Positions 29,198 to 35,622 of a stretch of 38,210 nucleotides of DNA are shown in pieces. The translations under genes and the position numbers were made by a program. The stretch comes from a virus. Numbering within the stretch: the first letter of the stretch is position 1; each line of letters starts with the position of its first letter. Below the pieces are notes generated by a model. The model had not been told where the DNA came from. It worked only from the letters and a program-made list of their open reading frames with translations, and ran no database searches. The stretch is taken from positions 1 to 38,210 of the IMG/VR virus record IMGVR_UViG_3300049629_000143. One strand, given 5' to 3'.

Positions 29198-30183
29198 AGC
29201 CAGCACACGTACTCTGCGGTCACGCGCCCTTTGTCTGGGTCAATGAAGTGGATACGTTGCGATGGTTTGCCCACGGCAGCAATGAATGTGCGTGCGTATT
29301 CGTTGTGTGATTCTGGTGAACCCGTAACAAAGATACGCCCACCATTAGCCATAGTCAATGCGGTTGGGGTGTGGAAGTGCCCCATGTAGCAATCATCAAA
29401 TGGTTCTACTACACCCGTGGACCAAGCTGATACTTTGCGCAAGATGTTTCCGAATGAACCGATCTCGTCACCGTGCACCAATAACACTTTGTAGTTTCCG
29501 ATATGGAAGATCTGATACCAATCATCCGACATCTGCCACTTGACGTGCTTGATATCTTTGCAGTTGTTTGCAGCAATTTGGTAAGCCATGCGATCAATGT
29601 TGTCACCTGCTGGCATCTCACCTTTTTTACCTAGTCTGCCATGGTTGCCAAACTCACACACGACTGTGACTTTCTCAAACGATTGGGCAAGCGAGCGAAT
29701 GCATCCCTCAATGATGCGAACTACCTCGAACAACTGTTCGTATAGATGTGCGCTCACCTCATATTGTTGGCCTGGAAATATTCCAACACCCTCCACCATA
29801 TCGCCACCCAGCATCACTACGCATTCCCTAACTGGATGATGTGCTCGTTGGATCTCGGTAAGAGACAACACCTTTTTGATCATCGCCTCCATGCGGGACG
29901 ACAACGCAGGGATGTCGTATGAAATAGTTTTCTTGCCAGCTTGCCAATCGGTAAGATGAACAAGAGCTACTTCTGGTTTACCTTTCCTTGCATCCTTGAG
30001 TGGAGGAATAATCTTTGGGCGTGGAGTGGATAGCAGCGAGTTAGCTGCTGCTTCATACACAGCTTCTATTAGGTTGGCTGTCTTGAACTTTGCTTTTGCT
30101 TCAGCTCTTTGGCTATGCAACAATGCTTTCTTTAATTCAATTAGATTACTTTCGAGTTGGATAACCTCATTGAATTTGCTCAC
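29194..30183 (-). CDS. Calcineurin-like metallophosphoesterase (329 aa)
   Basis: A 329-residue protein with a 50-residue N-terminal coiled coil, then a two-metal phosphoesterase domain: H-L-T-D-W-Q-A-G (D79), L-G-G-D-M-V-E-G (D128), F-G-N-H-G-R (N180-H181), L-V-H-G-D-E (H237) and G-H-F-H-T-P (H269, H271). The D-W-Q in the first motif replaces the usual D-x-H, so one metal ligand is altered. Related phage proteins are found in replication clusters and may be Mre11-like nucleases or nucleotide phosphatases. Start GTG 30183 has GGAG seven bases before it. Confidence 0.87.
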   Translation of the reverse strand: MSKFNEVIQLESNLIELKKALLHSQRAEAKAKFKTANLIEAVYEAAANSLLSTPRPKIIPPLKDARKGKPEVALVHLTDWQAGKKTISYDIPALSSRMEAMIKKVLSLTEIQRAHHPVRECVVMLGGDMVEGVGIFPGQQYEVSAHLYEQLFEVVRIIEGCIRSLAQSFEKVTVVCEFGNHGRLGKKGEMPAGDNIDRMAYQIAANNCKDIKHVKWQMSDDWYQIFHIGNYKVLLVHGDEIGSFGNILRKVSAWSTGVVEPFDDCYMGHFHTPTALTMANGGRIFVTGSPESHNEYARTFIAAVGKPSQRIHFIDPDKGRVTAEYVCWL

Positions 30184-30184
30184 G

Positions 30185-30385
30185 TTATCTCCAGCGTTGG
30201 ATAGTCATGTTGGATACCTGTACTCCAAACTCTCGGAGTGTGGATCCAATGGCTGCTGATGAAACAGATTGATCTTTCAAAGCTGCTTCAAAATCTGCGT
30301 AAGATTCTTTGTCAAGTAATTGTTTGATTGCTTCCCGTGGATTTACTTTGATTTTTGTTTTCAACGATTCTTTGAATTTACTCAT
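30185..30385 (-). CDS. Small HTH-like DNA-binding protein (66 aa)
   Basis: The first gene behind the early promoter. It is a 66-residue basic protein whose C-terminal half (D-Q-S-V-S-S-A-A-I-G-S-T-L-R-E-F-G-V-Q-V-S-N-M-T-I-Q-R-W-R) reads as helix-turn-helix ending in a recognition helix. SD GGGAGG precedes ATG 30385. It shares the opening M-S-K-F with the next gene, probably by chance. A regulator of early transcription is likely; the exact family is not identified. Confidence 0.78.
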   Translation of the reverse strand: MSKFKESLKTKIKVNPREAIKQLLDKESYADFEAALKDQSVSSAAIGSTLREFGVQVSNMTIQRWR

Positions 30386-30406
30386 GTTTCCTCCCGTTTG
30401 TTAAGT

Positions 30407-30455
30407 GTAACCCAGAGGGCAAAGGAAGGGAAGAACCAAAACCCCTCTGGGCTAC
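30407..30455 (-). other. 13-bp stem-loop at the 5' end of the early mRNA
   Basis: GTAGCCCAGAGGG pairs with CCCTCTGGGTTAC (one G-U) around a 23-base pyrimidine-rich loop. The first base, 30455, is exactly the predicted transcription start. The SD GGGAGG follows about 10 bases after the stem. It is the longest of the 5' hairpins. Confidence 0.7.
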
Positions 30456-30461
30456 GATGAA

Positions 30462-30490
30462 ACTATAGTACACATGTTGCAAAGTTGCAA
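30462..30490 (-). promoter_or_regulatory. Early promoter
   Basis: -35 TTGCAA (30490-30485), 17 bp, -10 TATAGT (30467-30462). The -35 overlaps a direct repeat, TTGCAAC-T-TTGCAAC, a likely repressor or activator site. It drives the whole early operon from the HTH protein onward. Confidence 0.72.
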
Positions 30491-30581
30491 GCATTACGCT
30501 ACTGTGTGAACACAATTTATTAGGCGCATGGTTGTGCCCTTGTCGCAAGGGGTGGGACGTAAACAGGGGAACCTGGGTCGA

Positions 30582-30600
30582 TTGCCACGTCATGTGGCAA
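30582..30600. promoter_or_regulatory. Perfect 7-bp dyad TTGCCAC/GTGGCAA, possible operator
   Basis: TTGCCAC-GTCAT-GTGGCAA with odd-base symmetry centre, about 95 bp upstream of the early promoter. The arms resemble the TTGCAAC repeat at the -35. It could be the site of the HTH or ribbon-helix-helix protein. Confidence 0.5.
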
Positions 30601-30664
30601 GGCGCTGTGATTGAAATAGGGAGTCGGACTGTGGCAACCCGACGGGGGGCACAGACAGGTCTAA

Positions 30665-30886
30665 CTAACTGCGGGTATGTTCCTTGATGTGGTCGTTGAG
30701 TTTGTTCTCAACTTTGTCCACCTTCGTTTCAACTCTTCCTACACTTCTGTATATATGTTGCAACATTCCTGCAACTACAGCGTGATCACTTTTGTTCTCT
30801 TTACGAAACTGCGCAATAAGGGTGACGAGTACCCCACCTACCGCTGTTACAACAGCAGAGAGTATTAACGCCCAACCACCGTCCAT
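30665..30886 (-). CDS. Holin-like single-TM protein (73 aa)
   Basis: A 73-residue protein: short N-terminus, one hydrophobic span (about 5-25, W-A-L-I-L-S-A-V-V-T-A-V-G-G-V-L-V-T-L-I-A), then a charged coiled coil (V-G-R-V-E-T-K-V-D-K-V-E-N-K-L-N-D-H-I). This layout is usual for small actinophage holins next to endolysins. It directly follows the M15 endolysin gene by one base. It is the last gene of the late transcript. Confidence 0.75.
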   Translation of the reverse strand: MDGGWALILSAVVTAVGGVLVTLIAQFRKENKSDHAVVAGMLQHIYRSVGRVETKVDKVENKLNDHIKEHTRS

Positions 30887-30887
30887 G

Positions 30888-31433
30888 TCATACGGCTTTC
30901 TGGCTATCCAGCCACGCTTGCACCGCTGCTGGCACTTTATCTCCCTGTGTATATCGCAGGTGCCAAGGTTCTTCTGGCACTACCTCCCATGAAAACCCAA
31001 AGTCAAGTGCGTTCTTGAGCATCCACTCAAAGCGTTTACCAGATGCCTCACTAATATCCACAGCAATACCAACGTTGTGCTGCGACGTGCCAGGAGCAGC
31101 CAAACTAGCAAGCTTCTCAGATTTCTTGTACCACTTAACACCATCCCAAGTACGGGTTGATGCACCAGCAATAGGTTCCTTTTGATAGCGTTGCAAGAAC
31201 GCCGTAGTTTGCATCTCTAACGATCGGTATGTATCCCCAGCAGATGTGGGCTTAAACGGTTTGATGCCGTCAGCCAACGCCTTTGCACGCATCGCATGGT
31301 ATGCGTCAGCTGCGCGCCAATGTAGCTTACCGTAAGGTTGTACGTCTCGAAGTAGGGAAGCTGGAAGGGCTCCAGGCTTTACACCTTTAAGATCCGCAGG
31401 CAATACAACCTTAACGATAGGCCACTTAGACAT
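30888..31433 (-). CDS. Endolysin, VanY-type D-Ala-D-Ala peptidase M15 (181 aa)
   Basis: A zinc peptidase that cuts peptidoglycan cross-links for cell lysis. The VanY motif is complete: S-Q-H-N-V-G-I-A-V-D (H119, D126) and E-P-W-H-L-R-Y (E155, H158). No signal peptide, so it needs a holin, and holin-like genes flank it on both sides. The N-terminal 40 residues are basic, with no obvious wall-binding domain. ATG 31433 overlaps the stop of the 81-aa membrane gene. Confidence 0.92.
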   Translation of the reverse strand: MSKWPIVKVVLPADLKGVKPGALPASLLRDVQPYGKLHWRAADAYHAMRAKALADGIKPFKPTSAGDTYRSLEMQTTAFLQRYQKEPIAGASTRTWDGVKWYKKSEKLASLAAPGTSQHNVGIAVDISEASGKRFEWMLKNALDFGFSWEVVPEEPWHLRYTQGDKVPAAVQAWLDSQKAV

Positions 31434-31678
31434 TACTTCTTTTTCTTTGCTGTACCAAACGCTGCAGAAATTTCATCAGCTGTAAGTTCACCATCTACTG
31501 ATGCAGCAGCAAGTTTCTGTACCACACCAAACAAGGCTGTAAGACCTGCAACACCTGCCGACTTGACCACATCAACACCGAGGATTGCTCCACCTGTAAT
31601 GATTGGTAAGGCTGATGCAATGAATAACGATACGAGTCGTTGTCCAAGGTCTAAAGCTTTTGCAATTGCTGAGTTCAT
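31433..31678 (-). CDS. Membrane protein of the lysis cassette, holin candidate (81 aa)
   Basis: An 81-residue protein starting at ATG 31678 (SD AAAGGA). An upstream in-frame extension is the neighbouring gene's DNA read in another frame. Two hydrophobic segments (L-V-S-L-F-I-A-S-A-L-P-I-I-T-G-G-A-I-L-G-V and A-G-V-A-G-L-T-A-L-F-G-V-V) are followed by an acidic D-G-E-L-T-A-D-E loop and a K-K-K-K end. This fits a class II-like holin or a partner of the 55-aa protein. Confidence 0.78.
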   Translation of the reverse strand: MNSAIAKALDLGQRLVSLFIASALPIITGGAILGVDVVKSAGVAGLTALFGVVQKLAAASVDGELTADEISAAFGTAKKKK

Positions 31679-31842
31679 TCTGTGTCCTTTTGTGTGAGGG
31701 ATATAACTGAGTGTATTAAGATACCTACGCCCGTAAGAAGCATAGCTTGTCGCAAAGTAGGGCCCGATAAGGTAATTAAAACCATGCCAGTACCCACCCA
31801 TGTCCAAGTATTTTCCATTACATACGTGATAACTCGTTTCAT
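31675..31842 (-). CDS. Small two-TM protein of the lysis cassette (55 aa)
   Basis: A 55-residue protein, M-K-R-V-I-T-Y-V-M-E-N-T-W-T-W-V-G-T-G-M then two membrane spans (about 13-26 and 33-49) and a short polar tail, T-Q-K-D-T-E. ATG 31842 overlaps the surface-protein stop (TAATG) and its TGA overlaps the next start (ATGA). It is probably a holin or antiholin of the pair with the 81-aa protein. A longer ORF in another frame on the same strand covers it but has no SD. Confidence 0.78.
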   Translation of the reverse strand: MKRVITYVMENTWTWVGTGMVLITLSGPTLRQAMLLTGVGILIHSVISLTQKDTE

Positions 31843-33458
31843 TAACGTCTAATTCTAGTAGATGGCATTGCTGCAATAAGCGCCCCAGCAGCTACAAGGG
31901 TTCTGCGTGTCTTGACTGGGATGCTCGAGCCCGTAGGTACGTAGTCCTCAAACTCAGAGCCAAAGATGTCAATGGTTTTCTCAAACGCTTTCTTTACCTT
32001 GGTAGGGGCCTCTTCAATAGCTGCCGTAAACTCTTCTAACTGTTCCTCAGTTAGTTCCTTTACGTCAATCTGCTCAAACAATTCCTCTGCTTGATCCTCC
32101 GTAATGGCAGCTAACACCTCAGGGCTTGAGGCAATCTCAGTAGCTTGATCTGAGGTAATCTCTGCAGCCAACACCTGGGTAATAGCAGCAACAATCTGCT
32201 CAGGTTCAGCCTCAACAAAAGTATTTAAGATCTCCTCTATCCGTTCGTCAGTAACTGGCTCATTAGCTGGGATATCAGGTAAGGTAGTAGATGATGACAA
32301 CTGTGGCGATTCTTCTTCTGTATCTTGTGTATATACCCCTAGCGGTTCTGTTGTTGTTGAGGCATCTGTTTCGTCAAGAACAATCTCTTCAGGAACGGTA
32401 TCATCAGGAAGAGTTACTTCAGGAAAAGTTACTTCAGGAAAAGTTACATCAGGTTCAGCAATATCTCCAGGAAGACCGTCAGGATCGGTTATAAATGTTT
32501 CAGGTTCTGTGGTGTCAGACACAACTACTTCATCTGGTTCGGTTATAAATGTTTCGGGCTCGGTTGTCTCAGTTACGACAACTATGGTTTCGTCTACGGT
32601 TATGTTGGTTACGGGCAGAGTCTCGATGGTGGGACTAATTGTTTCTTGAGGTCCTCCTAACTCCACTTCTATTACTTCAGGCTGGGTCGTGGTCGTGGAA
32701 ACTATTACTTCTGTCGTTGTCGTCGTTCCCGTTGGTACTGGTAAAGATGTCGTGGTCGTCATTACAGGGACAGTCGTTTGAACAACAGTAGTAATACTTG
32801 TCGTCGTTGGGATCGTGAATGTTGTACTTGATTCCCATGATGTGGTGGTCTCCTGAACTGTAGTAGTACTAGATGTAGTAGTTGTTAATGCGATTGTAGT
32901 AGTAGTACTACTAGATGTAGTAGTGGTAGGTATTTCGTTAGTTGTGAACACTTCGTCTGGCACTATCATCCAGCCTTCGTCATCAATGTTCCATGCGAGC
33001 ATGATGCACGAGTTCCCGCCATGCTCATACATCCACACATTGAAGGCGTTGCTTCCAGGTTCTAATATCAGTTCGCCTGACATCATCCATGAGCAACCTT
33101 GGTCGTTCCAGTTGCCGAATGTGTTGCCGTCAATCTCCATCTCGCCACCATCATCTGTGGCAAGCATAAACTCTATGGTGTCGTGTTCAGGTATGTCGAT
33201 AAAGCCTGTCATGTGGACCATGAACAGGTCGCCTGTGCAGTCTTCGTATAGTTCGTAGTCGTAGTTGCGGTTGATGTTGTTCTCAACCTCTGTTCCACAA
33301 ATTAGATATTCGGTGTCGGATTGTGTTGGCGGTATTTCGTCAATCGTGTAGTAGACGGTTTCGATTCCTGGGATTGGTTCAGCGTTGGCGTTCTGTGGTA
33401 TTAACGCAAACAGGATTGCTGGTAGCGGTATAAGCCACCTTGTTAGATTGCGACCCAC
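31842..33458 (-). CDS. Secreted PA14-like, Thr-rich surface protein with C-terminal membrane tail (538 aa)
   Basis: A 538-residue exported protein. Residues 1-27 are a signal peptide (R-N-L-T-R-W-L-I-P-L-P-A-I-L-F-A-L-I then N-A-N-A). Residues 30-175 resemble a PA14 carbohydrate-binding domain (F-I-D-I-P, E-F-M-L-A-T-D-D-G-G-E-M-E-I-D-G, N-A-F-N-V-W-M-Y-E-H-G-G). About 90 Thr/Ser-rich residues follow, then Pro/Glu/Asp-rich repeats (T-T-E-P-E-T-F-I-T-[ED]-P-D twice, P-E-V-T-F-P-E-V-T). A helical Glu-rich domain comes next. The end is V-P-T-G-S-S..., a hydrophobic stretch and R-I-R-R, like a sortase-type tail without a clean LPxTG. GTG 33458 is the start. This is unusual for a lysis cassette. 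Confidence 0.8.
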   Translation of the reverse strand: MGRNLTRWLIPLPAILFALIPQNANAEPIPGIETVYYTIDEIPPTQSDTEYLICGTEVENNINRNYDYELYEDCTGDLFMVHMTGFIDIPEHDTIEFMLATDDGGEMEIDGNTFGNWNDQGCSWMMSGELILEPGSNAFNVWMYEHGGNSCIMLAWNIDDEGWMIVPDEVFTTNEIPTTTTSSSTTTTIALTTTTSSTTTVQETTTSWESSTTFTIPTTTSITTVVQTTVPVMTTTTSLPVPTGTTTTTEVIVSTTTTQPEVIEVELGGPQETISPTIETLPVTNITVDETIVVVTETTEPETFITEPDEVVVSDTTEPETFITDPDGLPGDIAEPDVTFPEVTFPEVTLPDDTVPEEIVLDETDASTTTEPLGVYTQDTEEESPQLSSSTTLPDIPANEPVTDERIEEILNTFVEAEPEQIVAAITQVLAAEITSDQATEIASSPEVLAAITEDQAEELFEQIDVKELTEEQLEEFTAAIEEAPTKVKKAFEKTIDIFGSEFEDYVPTGSSIPVKTRRTLVAAGALIAAMPSTRIRR

Positions 33459-33461
33459 ACT

Positions 33462-33809
33462 TTAAGACTCTACAAATTCCCATTGTTGATTTGCTTCAGA
33501 CCAAATTTGTGGTTTGCCAAAAACTGCAACCAATGGTACTGGTGGTTGCCAATCATGATTGCTGTCTAGAGTCCACGAAGGAAAAGGTTGTGGTCGCACA
33601 AACACATCAGCATCAGCATCGTAAGTATAGCCAATGCCTGCGTGTTGTTTGCGTATGTTGTTGTTAAATGAAGTCCTCACACATTTTTGACCACGAAAAT
33701 TACCATACCACTCTTCAGGTGTAAGACCTTCAATGAGTTCTGTTTCATCAATACCCGAAATAACTTCAGTTACAACATTATTGGAATCAAGAAATGCGTA
33801 ATATGCCAT
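33462..33809 (-). CDS. Conserved tail-region phage protein (115 aa)
   Basis: A 115-residue protein, M-A-Y-Y-A-F-L-D-S-N-N-V-V-T-E-V-I. Its family pattern is distinctive and very common in environmental phages: W-Y-G-N-F-R-G-Q-K-C-V-R-T-S, R-K-x-x-A-G-I-G-Y-T-Y-D and P-x-P-F-P-S-W-T-L-D. ATG 33809 overlaps the Gly-rich fibre stop. The family sits next to fibre or tail genes; its function is unknown. A putative chaperone or small tail component is plausible from position. Confidence 0.85.
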   Translation of the reverse strand: MAYYAFLDSNNVVTEVISGIDETELIEGLTPEEWYGNFRGQKCVRTSFNNNIRKQHAGIGYTYDADADVFVRPQPFPSWTLDSNHDWQPPVPLVAVFGKPQIWSEANQQWEFVES

Positions 33810-34714
33810 TATGACCAACTCACATTTCCTGTACCAGCGGTGATTGTTACAATTGCGCTATTCCCAACAACTGAACTCGTGCCAGTTAATCCCGCACCAA
33901 TGGTAATCACTCCCGCAGTTTTAGGCCAACGCAAAACTACTAAACCGCTACCGCCTGCACCCGCCCCTTCAAGACTAGCACCGCCAGCACCTACGGTCAC
34001 AGTATAGTTGGTTCCTCTAACTACAGATACTTTACTTTCCGCTGCTGAATTACCACCCGAAGTTCCGTAACTTGTTCTATAACCACCAGCGCCACCGCCA
34101 CCATGAAAGTTGCCAAAGTTTACGTCTCTAGCACCGCCACCGCTGCCTGTATTTACTGTACCCGAGACACCTCCTGCGTTATTGTTTCCAGCGCCACCAC
34201 CGCCTGCACCACCTGATGTGCCCCCACTAGGTGCGTATTGAGCAGCACCGCCACCACCAGCACGAGTAACTGCTGTGCCAGTTATTGAACTTTCCAAACC
34301 ATCGCCACCATTACCACCAGGAGCACCAGCGCCATAGTTGCTATAGCCCACTTGACCAGCACCACCACCACCACCACCATTTCCGTTACCGCCATCGAAG
34401 CCTTGATTAGCAGTAGCCACACCTTTTCCTACCCCAGTTCCTGTTGAACCAGCACCACCGCCCGAACCGCCAGTTCCACCATACTGAGTGCCCGCACCAC
34501 CACCAAAACCACCACCAGTAGAAGTAATTGTGCTAAAAACACTATTGCTCCCTGGAAGCCCATTTCCGTAACCAGCACTCTGTGTGTAATAACCACCCGA
34601 TCCCCCACCTGCAATTACTAAAAAATCAATAGATATTGGTGGAACAAAATTAGGGCTAGGACCCCAAGACGCAACTGCTTGTCCTGCCCGAAAACGTTTG
34701 CCAAATCTAGACAT
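33809..34714 (-). CDS. Glycine-rich tail fibre/adhesin-like protein (301 aa)
   Basis: A 301-residue protein. After a basic start and P-I-S-I-D-F-L-V-I-A-G-G-G-S-G-G, it has about 170 residues of Gly-rich segments (G-G-G-F-G-G-G-A-G, G-G-G-G-A-G). The end, S-G-L-V-V-L-R-W-P-K-T, then runs into a Thr/Val strand domain. 'Y-x-x-L-V-V-A-G-G-G-x-G-G' followed by Gly-rich PGII-like loops and a final G-G-S-G-[VL]-V-[VI]-[IL]-R is the usual plan of phage Gly-rich adhesins and fibres. It probably contacts the host. SD AAGG precedes ATG 34714. Confidence 0.82.
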   Translation of the reverse strand: MSRFGKRFRAGQAVASWGPSPNFVPPISIDFLVIAGGGSGGYYTQSAGYGNGLPGSNSVFSTITSTGGGFGGGAGTQYGGTGGSGGGAGSTGTGVGKGVATANQGFDGGNGNGGGGGGAGQVGYSNYGAGAPGGNGGDGLESSITGTAVTRAGGGGAAQYAPSGGTSGGAGGGGAGNNNAGGVSGTVNTGSGGGARDVNFGNFHGGGGAGGYRTSYGTSGGNSAAESKVSVVRGTNYTVTVGAGGASLEGAGAGGSGLVVLRWPKTAGVITIGAGLTGTSSVVGNSAIVTITAGTGNVSWS

Positions 34715-34723
34715 TGCTAAACC

Positions 34724-35086
34724 TTACGCCGTGATTCGATTTACATAACCAAAAATGTTGATTGCGCTAGTCGTTGCAGCAAAGGCAGCAACAACCAACG
34801 GAGTAGCGTTCCCTTTAATAATCAAACCTGGAACCACTAGATACAAACCTGATTCTGCAGGAACGGTAAACTCCATAATGTCACCACCAGCAGTTGCACC
34901 ACCCCACTCAATCGTCAATTTGCGATCAGTTGTATCATAGTTTGCTGCATACAACCAAATCTCATCAACAGTTGTTGCCGTAGATGAACCAGTATGAACA
35001 GTTTTACCTGGGGTTGCGGAATCATCAATGTGAATGCCGCGACCATCGGTTGAGCCACTAAGTGGAATTTTACTAAATGTTGCCAT
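34724..35086 (-). CDS. Small virion protein (120 aa)
   Basis: A 120-residue beta-rich protein (D-E-I-W-L-Y-A-A-N-Y-D-T-T-D-R-K-L-T-I-E-W-G-G, then E-S-G-L-Y-L-V-V-P-G). The pattern 'V-D-E-[IV]-[WY]-L-[YW]-A-x-N' followed by L-T-[IV]-E-W-G is frequent in small structural proteins next to fibres in uncultured phages. SD AGGAG precedes ATG 35086. Likely a tail or capsid fibre component. Confidence 0.78.
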   Translation of the reverse strand: MATFSKIPLSGSTDGRGIHIDDSATPGKTVHTGSSTATTVDEIWLYAANYDTTDRKLTIEWGGATAGGDIMEFTVPAESGLYLVVPGLIIKGNATPLVVAAFAATTSAINIFGYVNRITA

Positions 35087-35101
35087 GTGTTGTCTCCTAT
35101 A

Positions 35102-35614
35102 TTATCCGAAAATCTGTGAACCCAAAACAATAGCCGAATCATCGCCCGAGCTGATACCTGAAGTCGGCGCAACAGCCCAAGTTGCATCAGTACCGTTTGA
35201 GGTTAGCAAATAACCGTTAGCGCCGATAGCAATACGGGTGGGATCGCCAGATGAATTAAGAGTTAGTAAATCGCCACGAGTAGTTAAGGCAGCATGAAAT
35301 TGATTTGCTTCGTCAGCGTCGGTCGCTGTGAAAACTGGATAGCAAGTAGCACCAGCAGAATGTGAACTAGCTGAAGTGCCGTCTACACCACGAGTAATAG
35401 ATGAAAGTGATCCAGTTGATCGAGAACCAACAAGAACTTTTTCTTCTGTTGACAGACCTGGATCGATAACCATGTGGAAAGGTCCACCTGCAGTTGTAGG
35501 CCAGTTGGTTACTGTTCCAGTAAGCGAAGCAGTTGTGTCACCAGAAGTAATACCACTAGTAAGTGTGCAAGCAGGAGCTGCACCTGCATACGATCTCCTA
35601 GTTACTGCTGACAT
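35102..35614 (-). CDS. Fibre-like tail protein (170 aa)
   Basis: A 170-residue Thr/Ser/Gly-rich protein. The segment T-E-E-K-V-L-V-G-S-R-S then S-S-I-T-R-G-V-D-G-T-S-A-S-S-H matches the 'E-x-[IV]-L-V-x-...-R-G-x-x-G-T-x-A-x-x-H' module seen in tail fibres and in the connector gene itself (V-E-R-G-F-N-G-T-T-A-A-A-H). The C-terminal T-R-G-D-L-L-T...G-A-N-G-Y-L-L-T-S-N-G-T-D-A-T-W is a common fibre-tip repeat. SD AGGAG precedes ATG 35614. Confidence 0.82.
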   Translation of the reverse strand: MSAVTRRSYAGAAPACTLTSGITSGDTTASLTGTVTNWPTTAGGPFHMVIDPGLSTEEKVLVGSRSTGSLSSITRGVDGTSASSHSAGATCYPVFTATDADEANQFHAALTTRGDLLTLNSSGDPTRIAIGANGYLLTSNGTDATWAVAPTSGISSGDDSAIVLGSQIFG

Positions 35615-35622
35615 TTATTCTC

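Larger units (their letters stand above)
30386..30664. other. Main control region between lysis and early genes
   Basis: These 279 bases hold no convincing gene; a 71-codon minus frame across the promoter lacks an SD and family likeness. Contents include the early promoter and its 5' hairpin, and four dyads: TGTGT-GA-ACACA (30503-30514), CCCTTG-TCG-CAAGGG (30537-30551), TTGCCAC-GTCAT-GTGGCAA (30582-30600), and GTCGG/CCGAC (30623-30643). TTGC occurs repeatedly. This is the longest dyad-rich control region in the genome and could also contain the replication origin. Confidence 0.6.

Noticed and set aside
30537-30551. CCCTTG-CGA-CAAGGG (minus strand) as an N4-type hairpin promoter
   Set aside because: The stem and 3-base loop resemble N4 virion-polymerase promoters, but no N4-like virion RNA polymerase motifs are visible in the giant protein. 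Only one such site was noted.
30378-30593. 71-codon minus-strand ORF across the early promoter
   Set aside because: It overlaps the promoter, the 5' hairpin and the SD of the next gene, and has no SD of its own.
32680-32940. Short trinucleotide repeats (GTAGTAGTA type) as a microsatellite or regulatory repeat
   Set aside because: They are the Thr codons of the stalk region in the 538-aa surface protein, so coding explains them.
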